Source of the DNA: Rhodopseudomonas palustris
GTDB taxonomy: Bacteria; Pseudomonadota; Alphaproteobacteria; Rhizobiales; Xanthobacteraceae
Assembly (NCBI RefSeq): GCF_034479375.1
Contig: NZ_CP140155.1
Span: 5,060,501-5,124,500 of the forward strand
DNA length: 64,000 nucleotides
Direction of reading: 5' to 3'
The position numbers and the translations under genes are program-made. The notes beneath the pieces are model-generated. The model saw nothing but the letters and a program-made list of their open reading frames with translations, was not told where the DNA came from and made no database searches. Numbering within the stretch: position 1 is the stretch's first letter; each line of letters starts with the position of its first letter. Of the stretch, positions 44,554 to 53,154 are shown one piece after another.

Positions 44554-44567
44554 TTGAGCAAGATCAA
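44554..44567. promoter_or_regulatory. FixK/FNR-type box
   Basis: TTGAGCAAGATCAA fits the TTGA-N6-TCAA core of FNR and FixK sites exactly. It lies 79 bases before the small secreted-protein gene and about 670 bases before the P-type ATPase. The spacing suits activation of a promoter just downstream, so this group may respond to low oxygen. Confidence 0.5.
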
Positions 44568-44645
44568 GGTTGGACGATCGGCGTACGGCTTAGGTTCAGT
44601 CGGCCCTTGTCGGGCCCTGTCAAAAGCGAATGATGTCGGGAGACG

Positions 44646-45005
44646 ATGCGATCTGATCGAGACGGCGAGTTCCGGATAGTTCCTGCTGCATTGCGCCTCT
44701 GGCTCAAAGCGGCGATTTGTCTGTGTGCGCTGGCCGTCGTCATCGTCGCCACCGGCCCCGTCGCATCGGCGCATGACGCGCCGCGCGGCCTGCTCGAATT
44801 CGTCAAGACGCCACCTCCTTGTCCAACTCCGCATGGTGGCGACGAACCCGAAGTGTTTGCGCCCGAAGCGGGGGCTCACCTTCTCGCTCCTGCCGCGTTG
44901 AGGAGTGGCGTCCGCGATCGATCGACCCGGCTGCGCCTGCCATTGGCCGGGGTGATGCTCGATCGCAGCGAGCGCCCGCTGCTGCGTCCGCCGATCGCGT
45001 CCTAG
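44646..45005 (+). CDS. Hypothetical small exported protein
   Basis: A 119-residue ORF. A basic N-terminus precedes a hydrophobic helix (LWLKAAICLCALAVVIVATG, about residues 19-38) that ends in VASAHD, a plausible signal-peptidase site, then a Pro/Arg-rich mature part with one Cys. The family is unknown. Overlapping frames on the other strand look less protein-like. It follows a FixK/FNR-type box. This is a tentative gene; the signal-like N-terminus is the main support. Confidence 0.4.
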   Translation: MRSDRDGEFRIVPAALRLWLKAAICLCALAVVIVATGPVASAHDAPRGLLEFVKTPPPCPTPHGGDEPEVFAPEAGAHLLAPAALRSGVRDRSTRLRLPLAGVMLDRSERPLLRPPIAS

Positions 45006-45236
45006 CCCCCATCCGCTGCCGCCCCATCAGGTCGATCAATTCCGCCGTTTCGTGACGGCGGAAGCCGGCGTCCCGTAGCGCGGGACCGGCGCGCGCGTCG
45101 GGTGAGGGCTCCTTGACGCTTCACAGCGCCTTGCGGTCGATCCGTCGGGATCGAGCGGATGCAATGCCGTTACGGACAGCTCGCATCCCACCCCGCCAGG
45201 CGCGCGATATTCATTCTCAACATGTCGAGACAACGC

Positions 45237-47978
45237 ATGAGCATGCCGATGGACGCCGCGATCAAGGGCCCGAACGACCAGGCGTCGGACGAGATGTGGC
45301 ACGCGGTCGATGCCGAGCGGGTTCTCGCGAATCTGTCGACCGACCGCGGCGGCTTGAGCAGCGCCGAGGCGGCGAAGCGTTTGGCAACCTATGGGCCGAA
45401 TGCGCTTCCCGAAGCGTCCCGGCGGAATCCGCTGTTGCGCTTCCTCGCGCAGTTCAACAACACGCTGATCTACTTCCTGTTGGCCGCGGCGGTCGCGGCC
45501 GCCATCCTCGGCCATCATATCGATGCCGCGGTGATCGTGGCCGTGGTGACCATCAATGCGATCGTCGGCTTCATTCAGGAAGACAAGGCCGAGAAGGCGC
45601 TGAGCGCGATCCGCAAGATGATCTCGCCGCGCGCCCATGCCTGGCGCGACGGCCACCGCATCAGCATTCCGGCCGCCGATCTCGTGCCCGGCGACGTGGT
45701 GATGATCGAGGCCGGCGATCGGGTCCCCGCCGACCTGCGGCTTACCCGCGCCCGCGGTCTTCTGATCGACGAGGCGATGCTGACCGGTGAATCGGTCGCT
45801 TCCGAAAAGCACGACCAGCCCGCCGCGGCGGATGCGCCGCTGGGCGACCGGCTGTGCATGGCGTTCTCGGGGACGCTGGTGTCCGCCGGGCAGGGCTTCG
45901 GCGTCGTGGTCGCGACCGGCGAGGGCACCGAGATCGGCCGCATCAGCACGCTGATCCAGGGCGTCGAACAGCTCACCACGCCGCTGCTCGGGCAGATCAA
46001 CCGGTTCGGCCAGCGCTTCACCTGGGTGGCGATCTCGGCGGCCGCCGCGATCTTCGCGTTCGCCACGCTGGTGCGCGGCTATGAGTGGCCGGACGCGCTG
46101 ATCGTGGTGGTGGCGATGGCGGTCGGCGTCGTGCCGGAAGGCCTGCCCGCGGTGATCACCATCACGTTGGCGATCGGCGTGCAGCGCATGGCCAAGCGCA
46201 ACGCCATCATCCGCAGCCTTCCTGCGGTCGAGACGCTCGGCGCCACCTCGGTGATCTGCTCCGACAAGACCGGCACGCTCACCCGCAACGAGATGACCGC
46301 ACGGCGCATCATGACCGCCGATCACACCATTCTGGTCAGCGGCTCGGGCTACATCCCGCAGGGCGAACTGACCGTCGACGGCCGCAAGGATGCCGAGGCC
46401 GACGCTGCGGCGATCAAGCTGATCCGCTCGGCGCTGCTGTGCAACGACGCGCAATTGCGCGAGGTCAAGGGGCACTATGTCGTCGATGGCGATCCGATGG
46501 AGGGCGCCCTGGTCGCGCTCGCGATCAAGGCCGGCCTCGACCCCGCCAGGGAACGTTCGGAGTGGAAGCGCTCGGATGAAATTCCATTCGACGCCCAGCA
46601 TCGCTTCATGGCGACGCGACACGCGGCAGCCTCGGGCGGGCAGGTGATCTTCGTCAAGGGCGCGCCCGAGCGGCTGCTGGCGATGTGCCAGACGCAACTG
46701 GGCCGCGACGGCTTGCAGCCGCTCGACGCGGCATTCTGGACCGAGCAGATTTCGCGGGCGGCGGCGGAGGGCGAACGGGTGCTCGGCTTTGCGGTGCGAT
46801 CGCCGGCGCGTGCGAGCGATCGACTGGTCCTCGCCGATCTCGACGAGGGCCTGGCCTTCATGGGGCTGGTCGGGTTCATCGATCCGCCGCGCGCGGAGGT
46901 GATCCAGGCGATCGCCGAATGCCGCTCGGCCGGCATCGTGGTCAAGATGATCACCGGCGACCACGCCGCCACCGCCGACGCGATCGCGCGGCAATTGAAG
47001 CTGACCGACAGTCCCGACGTCGTCAGCGGCGCCGATCTCGACCGCACCCCCGATGCGGCCTTCACAGGCATCGCCACGCATACCGACGTGTTTGCGCGCA
47101 CCAATCCCGAGCACAAGCTGCGCATCGTCCAGGCGCTGCAATCGACCGGCGCGGTGGTGGCGATGACCGGCGACGGCGTCAACGACGCGCCGGCGCTGAA
47201 GCAGGCCGATGTCGGCATCGCGATGGGGCACAAGGGCACCGAGACCGCGAAGGAAGCCTCCGAGGTCGTGCTGCTCGACGACAATTTCGTCTCGATCGTG
47301 GCGGCGGTGCAGGAAGGCCGCACCGTCTACGACAACATCCGCAAGGTGATCGCCTGGACGATTCCGACCAATGGCGGCGAGGTGCTCGCCGTCATCCTCG
47401 CCATTCTGTTCGGCTTCACCCTGCCGATGACGCCGGTGCAGATCCTGTGGATCAATCTGATTCTCACCGTCACGCTCGGCCTGGTGCTGGCGTTCGAGCC
47501 GCCGGAGCCCGGAGTGATGAAGCGGCCGCCGCGCCCGGCGCACGAGCCGCTGCTGTCGCCGTTCCTGGTCTGGCGCATCTTCTTCGTGTCGGTGCTGTTC
47601 ACCGCCGGCACGCTGGGGATCTTCTTCTACGCGCTCGGGAAGGGGCTGCCGTTGGAGACGGCGCGGACGATGGTGGTCAATGCGCTGGTGGTGTTCGAGA
47701 TCTTCTATCTGTTCAACGTCCGCTATCTGCACATGTCCTCGTTCTCCTTCCGCGGCGCGCTCGGCACCCCGGCGGTGCTGCTGGCGCTGATCGCCGTGAT
47801 CGCGGCGCAGCTCGCCTTCACCTACGCACCGGTGATGCACGCGCTGTTCGAGACCACGCCGATCGCGCTGGCCGACGGCCTGGTCATCATCGGCGCCGGC
47901 GTCGTGCTGATGATCGTGCTCGAAACGGAAAAGCTGCTGATGCGCCGCATCGGCGCGCTGCGCAGCCTCGAACCGTAG
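45237..47978 (+). CDS. Cation-transporting P-type ATPase (P2-type, CtpF-like)
   Basis: A 913-residue P2-type ATPase. Order: N-terminal cation-ATPase domain (SSAEAAKRLATYGPNAL), an actuator domain with MLTGESVASEK, PEGLP in helix 4, phosphorylation site Asp343 in SDKTGTLT, the KGAPERLL nucleotide motif, MITGDHAATA, and the MTGDGVNDAPALKQADVGIAMG hinge, then six C-terminal helices. The helix 6 segment WINLILTVTLGLVLAFEP lacks the aspartate that binds calcium in SERCA-type pumps. That, and a following universal stress gene, recall mycobacterial CtpF. The transported ion is uncertain. The start could be any of the ATGs at 45222, 45237, 45243 or 45249. Confidence 0.88.
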   Translation: MSMPMDAAIKGPNDQASDEMWHAVDAERVLANLSTDRGGLSSAEAAKRLATYGPNALPEASRRNPLLRFLAQFNNTLIYFLLAAAVAAAILGHHIDAAVIVAVVTINAIVGFIQEDKAEKALSAIRKMISPRAHAWRDGHRISIPAADLVPGDVVMIEAGDRVPADLRLTRARGLLIDEAMLTGESVASEKHDQPAAADAPLGDRLCMAFSGTLVSAGQGFGVVVATGEGTEIGRISTLIQGVEQLTTPLLGQINRFGQRFTWVAISAAAAIFAFATLVRGYEWPDALIVVVAMAVGVVPEGLPAVITITLAIGVQRMAKRNAIIRSLPAVETLGATSVICSDKTGTLTRNEMTARRIMTADHTILVSGSGYIPQGELTVDGRKDAEADAAAIKLIRSALLCNDAQLREVKGHYVVDGDPMEGALVALAIKAGLDPARERSEWKRSDEIPFDAQHRFMATRHAAASGGQVIFVKGAPERLLAMCQTQLGRDGLQPLDAAFWTEQISRAAAEGERVLGFAVRSPARASDRLVLADLDEGLAFMGLVGFIDPPRAEVIQAIAECRSAGIVVKMITGDHAATADAIARQLKLTDSPDVVSGADLDRTPDAAFTGIATHTDVFARTNPEHKLRIVQALQSTGAVVAMTGDGVNDAPALKQADVGIAMGHKGTETAKEASEVVLLDDNFVSIVAAVQEGRTVYDNIRKVIAWTIPTNGGEVLAVILAILFGFTLPMTPVQILWINLILTVTLGLVLAFEPPEPGVMKRPPRPAHEPLLSPFLVWRIFFVSVLFTAGTLGIFFYALGKGLPLETARTMVVNALVVFEIFYLFNVRYLHMSSFSFRGALGTPAVLLALIAVIAAQLAFTYAPVMHALFETTPIALADGLVIIGAGVVLMIVLETEKLLMRRIGALRSLEP

Positions 47979-47986
47979 CGAACAAT

Positions 47987-48021
47987 GCTCGGCGCGGCCG
48001 CTTCCGGCCGCCGCGCCGAGC
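47987..48021 (+). terminator. Strong GC-rich hairpin between P-type ATPase and usp genes
   Basis: GCTCGGCGCGG and CCGCGCCGAGC pair over 11 bases, with an inner CCG-CTTC-CGG cap and a small bulge. It begins eight bases after the ATPase stop. There is no T-run, so it may attenuate rather than end the transcript before the stress-protein gene. Confidence 0.45.
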
Positions 48022-48067
48022 GATACAGCCGCGTTAACGACGACAAGCAAGCATGCAGAGGGTGATC

Positions 48068-48964
48068 ATGGATCAGATGCCGCGCCAGTCAACGAAATCC
48101 GGTTTGCAACTGGTCGCCGTCGCCACGGACTTCTCGGCGCGTTCGGATCGTGCCGTGCGCCGCGCCGCGCTGATCGCCAGAGACGCGGGCGCGCGCCTGG
48201 TGCTGGTTCATGTCGTCGACGACGATCAGCCGGAGCGCATCGTCGCTGCGGAATGCGACCTCGCCGAGACCGCGCTCGCCGACGCGATCCGCGAGCACGC
48301 TTATCTCTCCGACCTGCGCTGCAGCCCGCTGGTGGTGCGCGGCACGCCGTTCGACGGCATCGTCAGGGCCGCGCAGCAGATGGGCGCGGATCTGTGCGTG
48401 ATCGGCAGCCATCGTCGCGCCTTCCTGAGGGATATTTTCGTCGGCACCACCGCCGAGCGGGTGATTCGCAATAGTTCGATCCCGGTGCTGATGGCCAACA
48501 TCGATCCGGCGCTGCGCTACACGTCGTGCCTAGCGCCAGTCGAATTGTCGGACTGCTCGGGGCGCGCCCTCACCGTCGCCCGCAGTCTCGGCCTGATGCC
48601 CCGCACGCGGTTCGCGATCCTGCACGTCTACGACGCCGCTGCAGCGGGCATGCTGAGCTATGCGGGCGTCCACAAGGGCAATGTCGACGACTATCTGGCC
48701 CAGTCGCGCGTCGAAGCGGTGCGGGATCTGGTGCGTTTCCTGGAGCCGCTCGATCTCGGTGATATCGACTACACCACCCTGGTCAAGGAGGGGCTCGCCC
48801 CCTCGACGATCGTCGATGTCGCGACCGAGATGCGGCCCGATCTGGTGGTGATCGGCACCCACGGTCGGCAGGGCACGATCAGGATGCTGCTCGGCAGCGT
48901 CACCGAGGAGCTGTTGCGGCGGCTGCGTCAGGACATTCTGGTCGTTCCGGTGCGCGACGCATAA
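48068..48964 (+). CDS. Tandem-domain universal stress protein
   Basis: A 298-residue protein with two UspA domains (about residues 12-140 and 150-297). The second has the complete ATP-binding pattern GTHGRQGTIRMLLGSV (G-2-G-9-GS). The first has GSHRRAFLRDIFVGT, in which the second glycine is Arg, so it probably does not bind ATP in the usual way. The ATG at 48068 has AGAGGG at the right distance; the ATG at 48053 does not. It lies 89 bases after the P-type ATPase. Pairing with a CtpF-like pump parallels Rv1996-ctpF of the mycobacterial hypoxia regulon. Confidence 0.85.
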   Translation: MDQMPRQSTKSGLQLVAVATDFSARSDRAVRRAALIARDAGARLVLVHVVDDDQPERIVAAECDLAETALADAIREHAYLSDLRCSPLVVRGTPFDGIVRAAQQMGADLCVIGSHRRAFLRDIFVGTTAERVIRNSSIPVLMANIDPALRYTSCLAPVELSDCSGRALTVARSLGLMPRTRFAILHVYDAAAAGMLSYAGVHKGNVDDYLAQSRVEAVRDLVRFLEPLDLGDIDYTTLVKEGLAPSTIVDVATEMRPDLVVIGTHGRQGTIRMLLGSVTEELLRRLRQDILVVPVRDA

Positions 48965-49075
48965 CGAGCTGCGCTGCAGCACGCGAACGCGCTTGCGGGC
49001 GTCGCCGTCCCGTTTCAGACTGAGCGTCGCAATCGGCGCGCCGTCAATCGTCGCCGAACCGAACGGGAGGTCACG

Positions 49076-50674
49076 ATGGGCAGCGCGCGGCTGAAGCATT
49101 ACGGCTGGGGACGGGAAGGCGAGGGCATGAGCGAGGCCGAGCAGGCCTTCGTGCTCGGCCGCTATCGGGAGAAGTTCGGCCGTGACAGCTTCGACACCAT
49201 CGCGGTGCCGAAGCTCGACGAATTGAAGCTGCACGAGCCGCGGATCGTGCCGCCGCGCTCGCTCGCTGAGATCTGTTCGATCGACGTCTACAATCGCGCC
49301 GCTCACGCCTACGGCAAGTCCTATCCCGACTACGTCCGCGGCATGATCGGCGACTACGAGGCCGCCCCCGATATCGTCGCCTATCCGCGCAACGAGGCCG
49401 AGATCGCCGCGGTGATGGACTGGGCCGGCGGCGCAGGTGCGGCGCTGACGCCGTTCGGCGGCGGCTCCTCGGTGTGCGGCGGCGTCGAGTGCCGCGTCGA
49501 CGGCGGTCGTTACAAGGCCGCGGTGTCGCTCGACATGCGCCATCTCGGCCGGGTGATCGAAGTCGACGCCACCTCGCGCGCCGCGTTGATCGAAGGCGGC
49601 GCCTATGGTCCGGCGCTGGAAGCGCAGCTCAAGCCGCACGGCGTGACGCTGCGGCATTTTCCGCAGAGCTTCGAATATTCCACGCTCGGCGGCTGGATCG
49701 CGACCCGCTCCGGCGGTCACTTCGCCAGCCTCTACACGCACATCGACGATTTCGTCGAAAGCCTGCGCGTGGTGACGCCGCGCGGCGTGATGGAGACGCG
49801 GCGGCTGCCGGGATCGGGCGCGGGCCCCAGCCCGGACCGGATGTTCATCGGCTCCGAAGGCATTCTCGGCGTGATCTCGCGGGCCTGGATGCGGCTGCAG
49901 GCGCGGCCGACGTTCCGCGCCGGCGCGTCGGTGCGCTTCGCGGATTTCTTTTCTGCAGCGCGTGCCGTGCGCGCGGTGGCCCAGGCCGGTCTGTATCCGT
50001 CGAACTGCCGCATCCTCGATCCCCGGGAAGCGTTCAACACCGGCGCCGCCGGCGGCAGCGTCGCCATCATGGTGCTGGCGTTCGAATCGGGTGACCATCC
50101 GGTGGACGCATGGATGGCGCGGGCGCTCGAATGCTGCGCCGATCACGGCGGCACGCCGGAGACGGCCGATGCCGCCGAGGGACATCTCGAAGGCGCCGCC
50201 GGCCTGTGGCGCAACGCCTTCATCCGGATGCCCTATGCGCGCGAATTCCTGACGCCGGCGGCGTTGATCAACGACACGTTCGAAACCGCGATCACCTGGG
50301 ATCGCTTCGAATCGTTCCACGACAGCGTGAAGGCCGCGACCGAACGCGCGATCCTCGAGGCGACTGGTATCAAGGGCGAAGTCACCTGCCGCTTCACCCA
50401 TGTCTATCCGGACGGGCCGGCGCCGTACTTCTCGTTTCACGCGCTCGGCCGCCACGGCGCGCTGCTCGAACAATGGCAGGCGATCAAGGACGCCGCGAGC
50501 GACGCGCTGATCGACGCCGGCGGCACCATCACGCATCACCACGCCGTCGGCCGCGATCACCGCAAGTGGTACGACCGCCAGCGCCCCGAACTGTTCGCCG
50601 CCGCGCTACGCGCCGCCAAGCGCGAACTCGACCCGCAGGCCATGCTCAATCCCGGCGTGCTGATCGATCCGTAG
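49076..50674 (+). CDS. FAD-binding oxidoreductase, alkyldihydroxyacetonephosphate synthase-like
   Basis: A 532-residue protein of the VAO/PCMH flavoprotein family, AGPS-like group. The FAD domain has TPFGGGSSVCGGVE (about residues 121-134), PQSFEYSTLGGWIATRSGGHFAS (about 196-218; split here as PQSFEYSTLGG and ATRSGGHFAS) and IGSEGILGVISRAW. The C-terminus has the histidine-rich ITHHHAVGRDHRKWY motif found in alkyl-DHAP synthases. A peroxisomal-type ether-lipid role is unlikely in this bacterium, so a D-2-hydroxyacid or glycerol-phosphate-like substrate is possible. GGGAGGT gives a good ribosome site. Stand-alone gene. Confidence 0.83.
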   Translation: MGSARLKHYGWGREGEGMSEAEQAFVLGRYREKFGRDSFDTIAVPKLDELKLHEPRIVPPRSLAEICSIDVYNRAAHAYGKSYPDYVRGMIGDYEAAPDIVAYPRNEAEIAAVMDWAGGAGAALTPFGGGSSVCGGVECRVDGGRYKAAVSLDMRHLGRVIEVDATSRAALIEGGAYGPALEAQLKPHGVTLRHFPQSFEYSTLGGWIATRSGGHFASLYTHIDDFVESLRVVTPRGVMETRRLPGSGAGPSPDRMFIGSEGILGVISRAWMRLQARPTFRAGASVRFADFFSAARAVRAVAQAGLYPSNCRILDPREAFNTGAAGGSVAIMVLAFESGDHPVDAWMARALECCADHGGTPETADAAEGHLEGAAGLWRNAFIRMPYAREFLTPAALINDTFETAITWDRFESFHDSVKAATERAILEATGIKGEVTCRFTHVYPDGPAPYFSFHALGRHGALLEQWQAIKDAASDALIDAGGTITHHHAVGRDHRKWYDRQRPELFAAALRAAKRELDPQAMLNPGVLIDP

Positions 50675-50720
50675 AGCGGTTCTGCTTTTGATGGAATCAG
50701 AGCTCCCGATCCGGCTGCCG

Positions 50721-50788
50721 CCGTCATCCTTCGAGGCGCGCTACGCGCACACCCCGGATCAAGTCCGGGGCAGGCTCTCAGGATGACG
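50721..50788. repeat. Short palindromic repeat, CCGTCATCCTTCGAGGCGCGC variant
   Basis: CCGTCATCCTTCGAGGCGCG at the left and CTCTCAGGATGACG at the right are inverted ends; CCCCGGATCAAGTCCGGGG forms an internal stem. It is a shortened relative of the elements at 9479, 15418 and 21787. Confidence 0.7.
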
Positions 50789-51022
50789 ACTCTGCACGCG
50801 AGAAGGCGGCAGTGCTTCAATCAGTCGATGTAGCGTCGTCGCGCCGATCACGCGCGATCAACTCCGTTCACCAGTGAAGACCGCCCCGTCGGCGAGCGTG
50901 CGCGAAGCGCTCGAATCCCGGCGTTCGCGGCCGTGTATGCGGCCCCCGAGGGGGGAGCGCAGGATCCCGGTTACCAATCTTACGACTTTACTAATTTCGT
51001 CCATCACATTGCCTCGCTTGGC

Positions 51023-51037
51023 TTAGTCAAATTTTAA
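51023..51037. promoter_or_regulatory. CtrA-like box upstream of sciP
   Basis: TTAG-N7-TTAA matches the CtrA recognition pattern TTAA-N7-TTAA with one mismatch. It lies 62 bases before the sciP start, in a suitable promoter position. Confidence 0.4.
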
Positions 51038-51098
51038 GCCGGCCGGCCTACGTTCACATCACACAGTATGTTGAGTGCTTGAGAGTTGTGAGTACGCC

Positions 51099-51374
51099 AT
51101 GACAGAGCCCCACCGTCCGCGGGTCAAATACGTCATCGGGCCCGACGGGAGTCCGTTAACGATTGCGGACCTGCCCGCCCCGGGGACCAAGCGCTGGGTG
51201 ATCCGCCGCAAGGCCGAGGTGGTCGCGGCGGTCCGCGGCGGCCTTCTCTCGCTGGAAGAGGCCTGCAGCCGCTACACGCTGACCGTGGACGAGTTCCTGT
51301 CCTGGCAGTTCTCCATCGACCAGCACGGGCTGGCAGGGCTCCGGACCACCCGAATCCAGCAATATCGCCAGTAA
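51099..51374 (+). CDS. sciP: CtrA inhibitor SciP (DUF1153)
   Basis: A 91-residue DUF1153 protein from the ATG at 51099; an upstream in-frame start at 51075 would add eight residues. It shows the family sequence VKYVIGPDGSPLTIADLP and KRWVIRRKAEVVAAVRGGLLSLEEACSRYTL, followed by VDEFLSWQ, forming a Trp-repressor-like helix-turn-helix. In Caulobacter SciP binds CtrA and blocks activation of CtrA-dependent promoters in swarmer cells. It sits just before the fliF cluster, with CtrA-like boxes on both sides, suggesting a local feedback circuit. Confidence 0.88.
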   Translation: MTEPHRPRVKYVIGPDGSPLTIADLPAPGTKRWVIRRKAEVVAAVRGGLLSLEEACSRYTLTVDEFLSWQFSIDQHGLAGLRTTRIQQYRQ

Positions 51375-51380
51375 TCTTCG

Positions 51381-51396
51381 TTACCGAAACCTTAAC
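51381..51396. promoter_or_regulatory. CtrA-like box between sciP and fliF
   Basis: TTAC-N7-TTAAC departs from the CtrA consensus TTAA-N7-TTAAC at one base. It begins seven bases after the sciP stop, 154 bases before the fliF start. Confidence 0.4.
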
Positions 51397-51405
51397 GAAC
51401 TCGCG

Positions 51406-51436
51406 AAAGCCGGCCCCGTTTCGGGAAGCCGGCTTT
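51406..51436 (+). terminator. Hairpin after sciP
   Basis: AAAGCCGGC and GCCGGCTTT form a perfect 9-base-pair stem, with CCCG/CGGG able to extend the pairing in the loop. The A-run on one side and T-run on the other give a bidirectional terminator shape, 32 bases after the sciP stop. Confidence 0.55.
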
Positions 51437-51464
51437 CAGCACATCTGCAGCAATTCGCCTCCGG

Positions 51465-51479
51465 TTAAGATTCGTTAAC
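51465..51479. promoter_or_regulatory. CtrA-like half-sites before fliF
   Basis: TTAA and TTAAC are separated by six bases, one fewer than the CtrA consensus. The position, about 70 bases before the fliF start, fits a CtrA-dependent class II flagellar promoter, but the spacing lowers confidence. Confidence 0.35.
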
Positions 51480-51497
51480 CTTATGGAAACCATCCCA

Positions 51498-51514
51498 TAG
51501 GCAAGATTTGCCTA
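51498..51514. promoter_or_regulatory. 17-base inverted repeat just before fliF
   Basis: TAGGCAA and TTGCCTA form perfect 7-base arms around GAT, 36 bases before the fliF start. It may be an operator or a leader hairpin. Confidence 0.35.
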
Positions 51515-51549
51515 GTCGGCTTTGTCGTGCCGAATCCGAGGGGCTGGTC

Positions 51550-53151
51550 TTGCAGAGTTTGATGGGTTTCCTGAAAGGCTTGGGCGCCGCCCGGGTGATG
51601 GCCATGATTGCCGTCACCGTGGCGCTGCTCGGGTTTTTTGCCTTCGTCATCATGCGCGTCTCGCAGCCGCAGATGACCACCCTCTATACCGACCTCAGCG
51701 TCGAGGACTCCTCCAGCATCATCAAGGAGCTGGAGCGCCAGGCGATCCCGTTCGAAATGCGCAATGACGGCGCCATTCTGATGGTGCCGAAGGACAAGGT
51801 CACGCGGCTGCGGATGAAGCTGGCCGAAGGCGGCCTGCCGAAGGGCGGCGGCGTCGGCTACGAGATCTTCGACAAATCCGACGCTCTCGGCACCACCAGC
51901 TTCGTCCAGAACATCAATCATCTGCGCGCGCTGGAGGGCGAACTGTCCCGCACCATCCGGGCGATCGATCGCGTCCAGGCGGCGCGGGTGCATCTGGTGC
52001 TGCCGGAGCGGCCGCTGTTCTCGCGCGAAACGCCGGAGCCCTCGGCCTCGATCGTGCTGCGGGTGCGCGGCGCGCTGGAGCCGCAGCAGGTTCGCGCCAT
52101 CCGCCATCTGGTCGCCTCGGCGGTGAACGGCCTGAAGCCGCAGCGGGTGTCGATCGTCGACGAAGGCGGCCAATTGCTCGCCGACGGATCGGCCAGCGCC
52201 AATTCCGCCGACAGCGCCGCCGGCGACGAACGCCGCACCAGCTTCGAGAAGCGGATGCGCAACGAGATCGAGGCGATCGTGTCGTCGGTGGTCGGCTCCG
52301 GCCGCGCTCGCGTCCAGGTCACCGCCGATTTCGATTACAACAAGATCACCCAGACCTCGGATAAGTTCGACCCCGAAGGCCGGGTGCTGCGCTCCAGCCA
52401 GACCCGGGAGGAGCAGTCCCAGACCTCGGCGGCCGACGGTCAGGTCACCGTCAACAACGAGCTGCCGGGCAATCAGGCCCCGGGCGGCGCCGGCGCGCGG
52501 GACCAGAGCAAGAAGTCCGAGGAAACCAACAATTACGAGATCTCCCGCGTCACCAAGACCGAGGTGACCGAGGCCGGCCGGGTCAACCGGCTGTCGGTCG
52601 CGGTGCTGGTCGACGGCAGCTACACCAAGAACGAGAAGGGCGAGCTGGTCTATGCCGAGCGGCCCAAGGAGCAGCTCGACCGCATCGCGGCGCTGGTGCG
52701 CTCGGCGATCGGCTTCGACCAGAAGCGCGGCGACCAGATCGAGGTCGTCAATCTGAAATTCGCCGAGGCGCCGCAGGTCGAGAAGCTGCCGGAGCCGGCA
52801 GGGCTGCTCGGGATGCTGCAATTCACCAAGGACGACATTATGAACATGATTCAGCTCGGCGTGATGTTCGTGCTCGGCCTGGTGGTGCTGTTCATGGTGA
52901 TCCGGCCGCTGGTGAAGCGCGTGCTCGCTTCCGACCCGGCGTCCGAGGCGGCCGGCCTGCCGGCGCTGACCGACGGCAGCCTGCCGCAGATCGGCACCGA
53001 CGGGCAGCCGGCCGGGACCAGCATGATCGACATCGCCCAGGTGCAGGGTCAGGTCCACGCCCAGTCGGTCCATCGCGTCGGCGAACTCGCCGAGCGCAAT
53101 CCCAACGAAACCGCAGCCATTGTCCGTCAATGGCTGGCCGAGCCGGCGTAA
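51550..53151 (+). CDS. fliF: Flagellar MS-ring protein FliF
   Basis: A 533-residue MS-ring protein. A TTG at 51550 is preferred because GAGGGG lies six bases upstream; an ATG at 51562 is the alternative. It has an N-terminal membrane helix (about residues 18-38), the FliF ring domains with EGGLPKGGGVGYEIFD and RALEGELSRTIRAIDRVQAARVHL, a large periplasmic region with a long Gln/Asp/Ser-rich linker, a second helix (about 435-455), and a short cytoplasmic tail that binds FliG. It is the base on which the rotor and export apparatus assemble. First of five flagellar genes in the fliF-G-H-N-flbD order known from Caulobacter. Confidence 0.93.
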   Translation: MQSLMGFLKGLGAARVMAMIAVTVALLGFFAFVIMRVSQPQMTTLYTDLSVEDSSSIIKELERQAIPFEMRNDGAILMVPKDKVTRLRMKLAEGGLPKGGGVGYEIFDKSDALGTTSFVQNINHLRALEGELSRTIRAIDRVQAARVHLVLPERPLFSRETPEPSASIVLRVRGALEPQQVRAIRHLVASAVNGLKPQRVSIVDEGGQLLADGSASANSADSAAGDERRTSFEKRMRNEIEAIVSSVVGSGRARVQVTADFDYNKITQTSDKFDPEGRVLRSSQTREEQSQTSAADGQVTVNNELPGNQAPGGAGARDQSKKSEETNNYEISRVTKTEVTEAGRVNRLSVAVLVDGSYTKNEKGELVYAERPKEQLDRIAALVRSAIGFDQKRGDQIEVVNLKFAEAPQVEKLPEPAGLLGMLQFTKDDIMNMIQLGVMFVLGLVVLFMVIRPLVKRVLASDPASEAAGLPALTDGSLPQIGTDGQPAGTSMIDIAQVQGQVHAQSVHRVGELAERNPNETAAIVRQWLAEPA

Positions 53152-53154
53152 TCC

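Larger units (their letters stand above)
50675..51098. other. Intergenic region upstream of sciP
   Basis: A 424-base gap. Apart from the palindromic element at 50721-50788 and the CtrA-like box near 51023 it holds nothing I can name; no small gene with a ribosome site was found. Confidence 0.4.

Noticed and set aside
44394..44879. 161-codon minus-strand frame after the autotransporter
   Set aside because: It overlaps the autotransporter end and the small exported-protein frame, is Arg/Ser-rich, and has no signal, motif or ribosome site.
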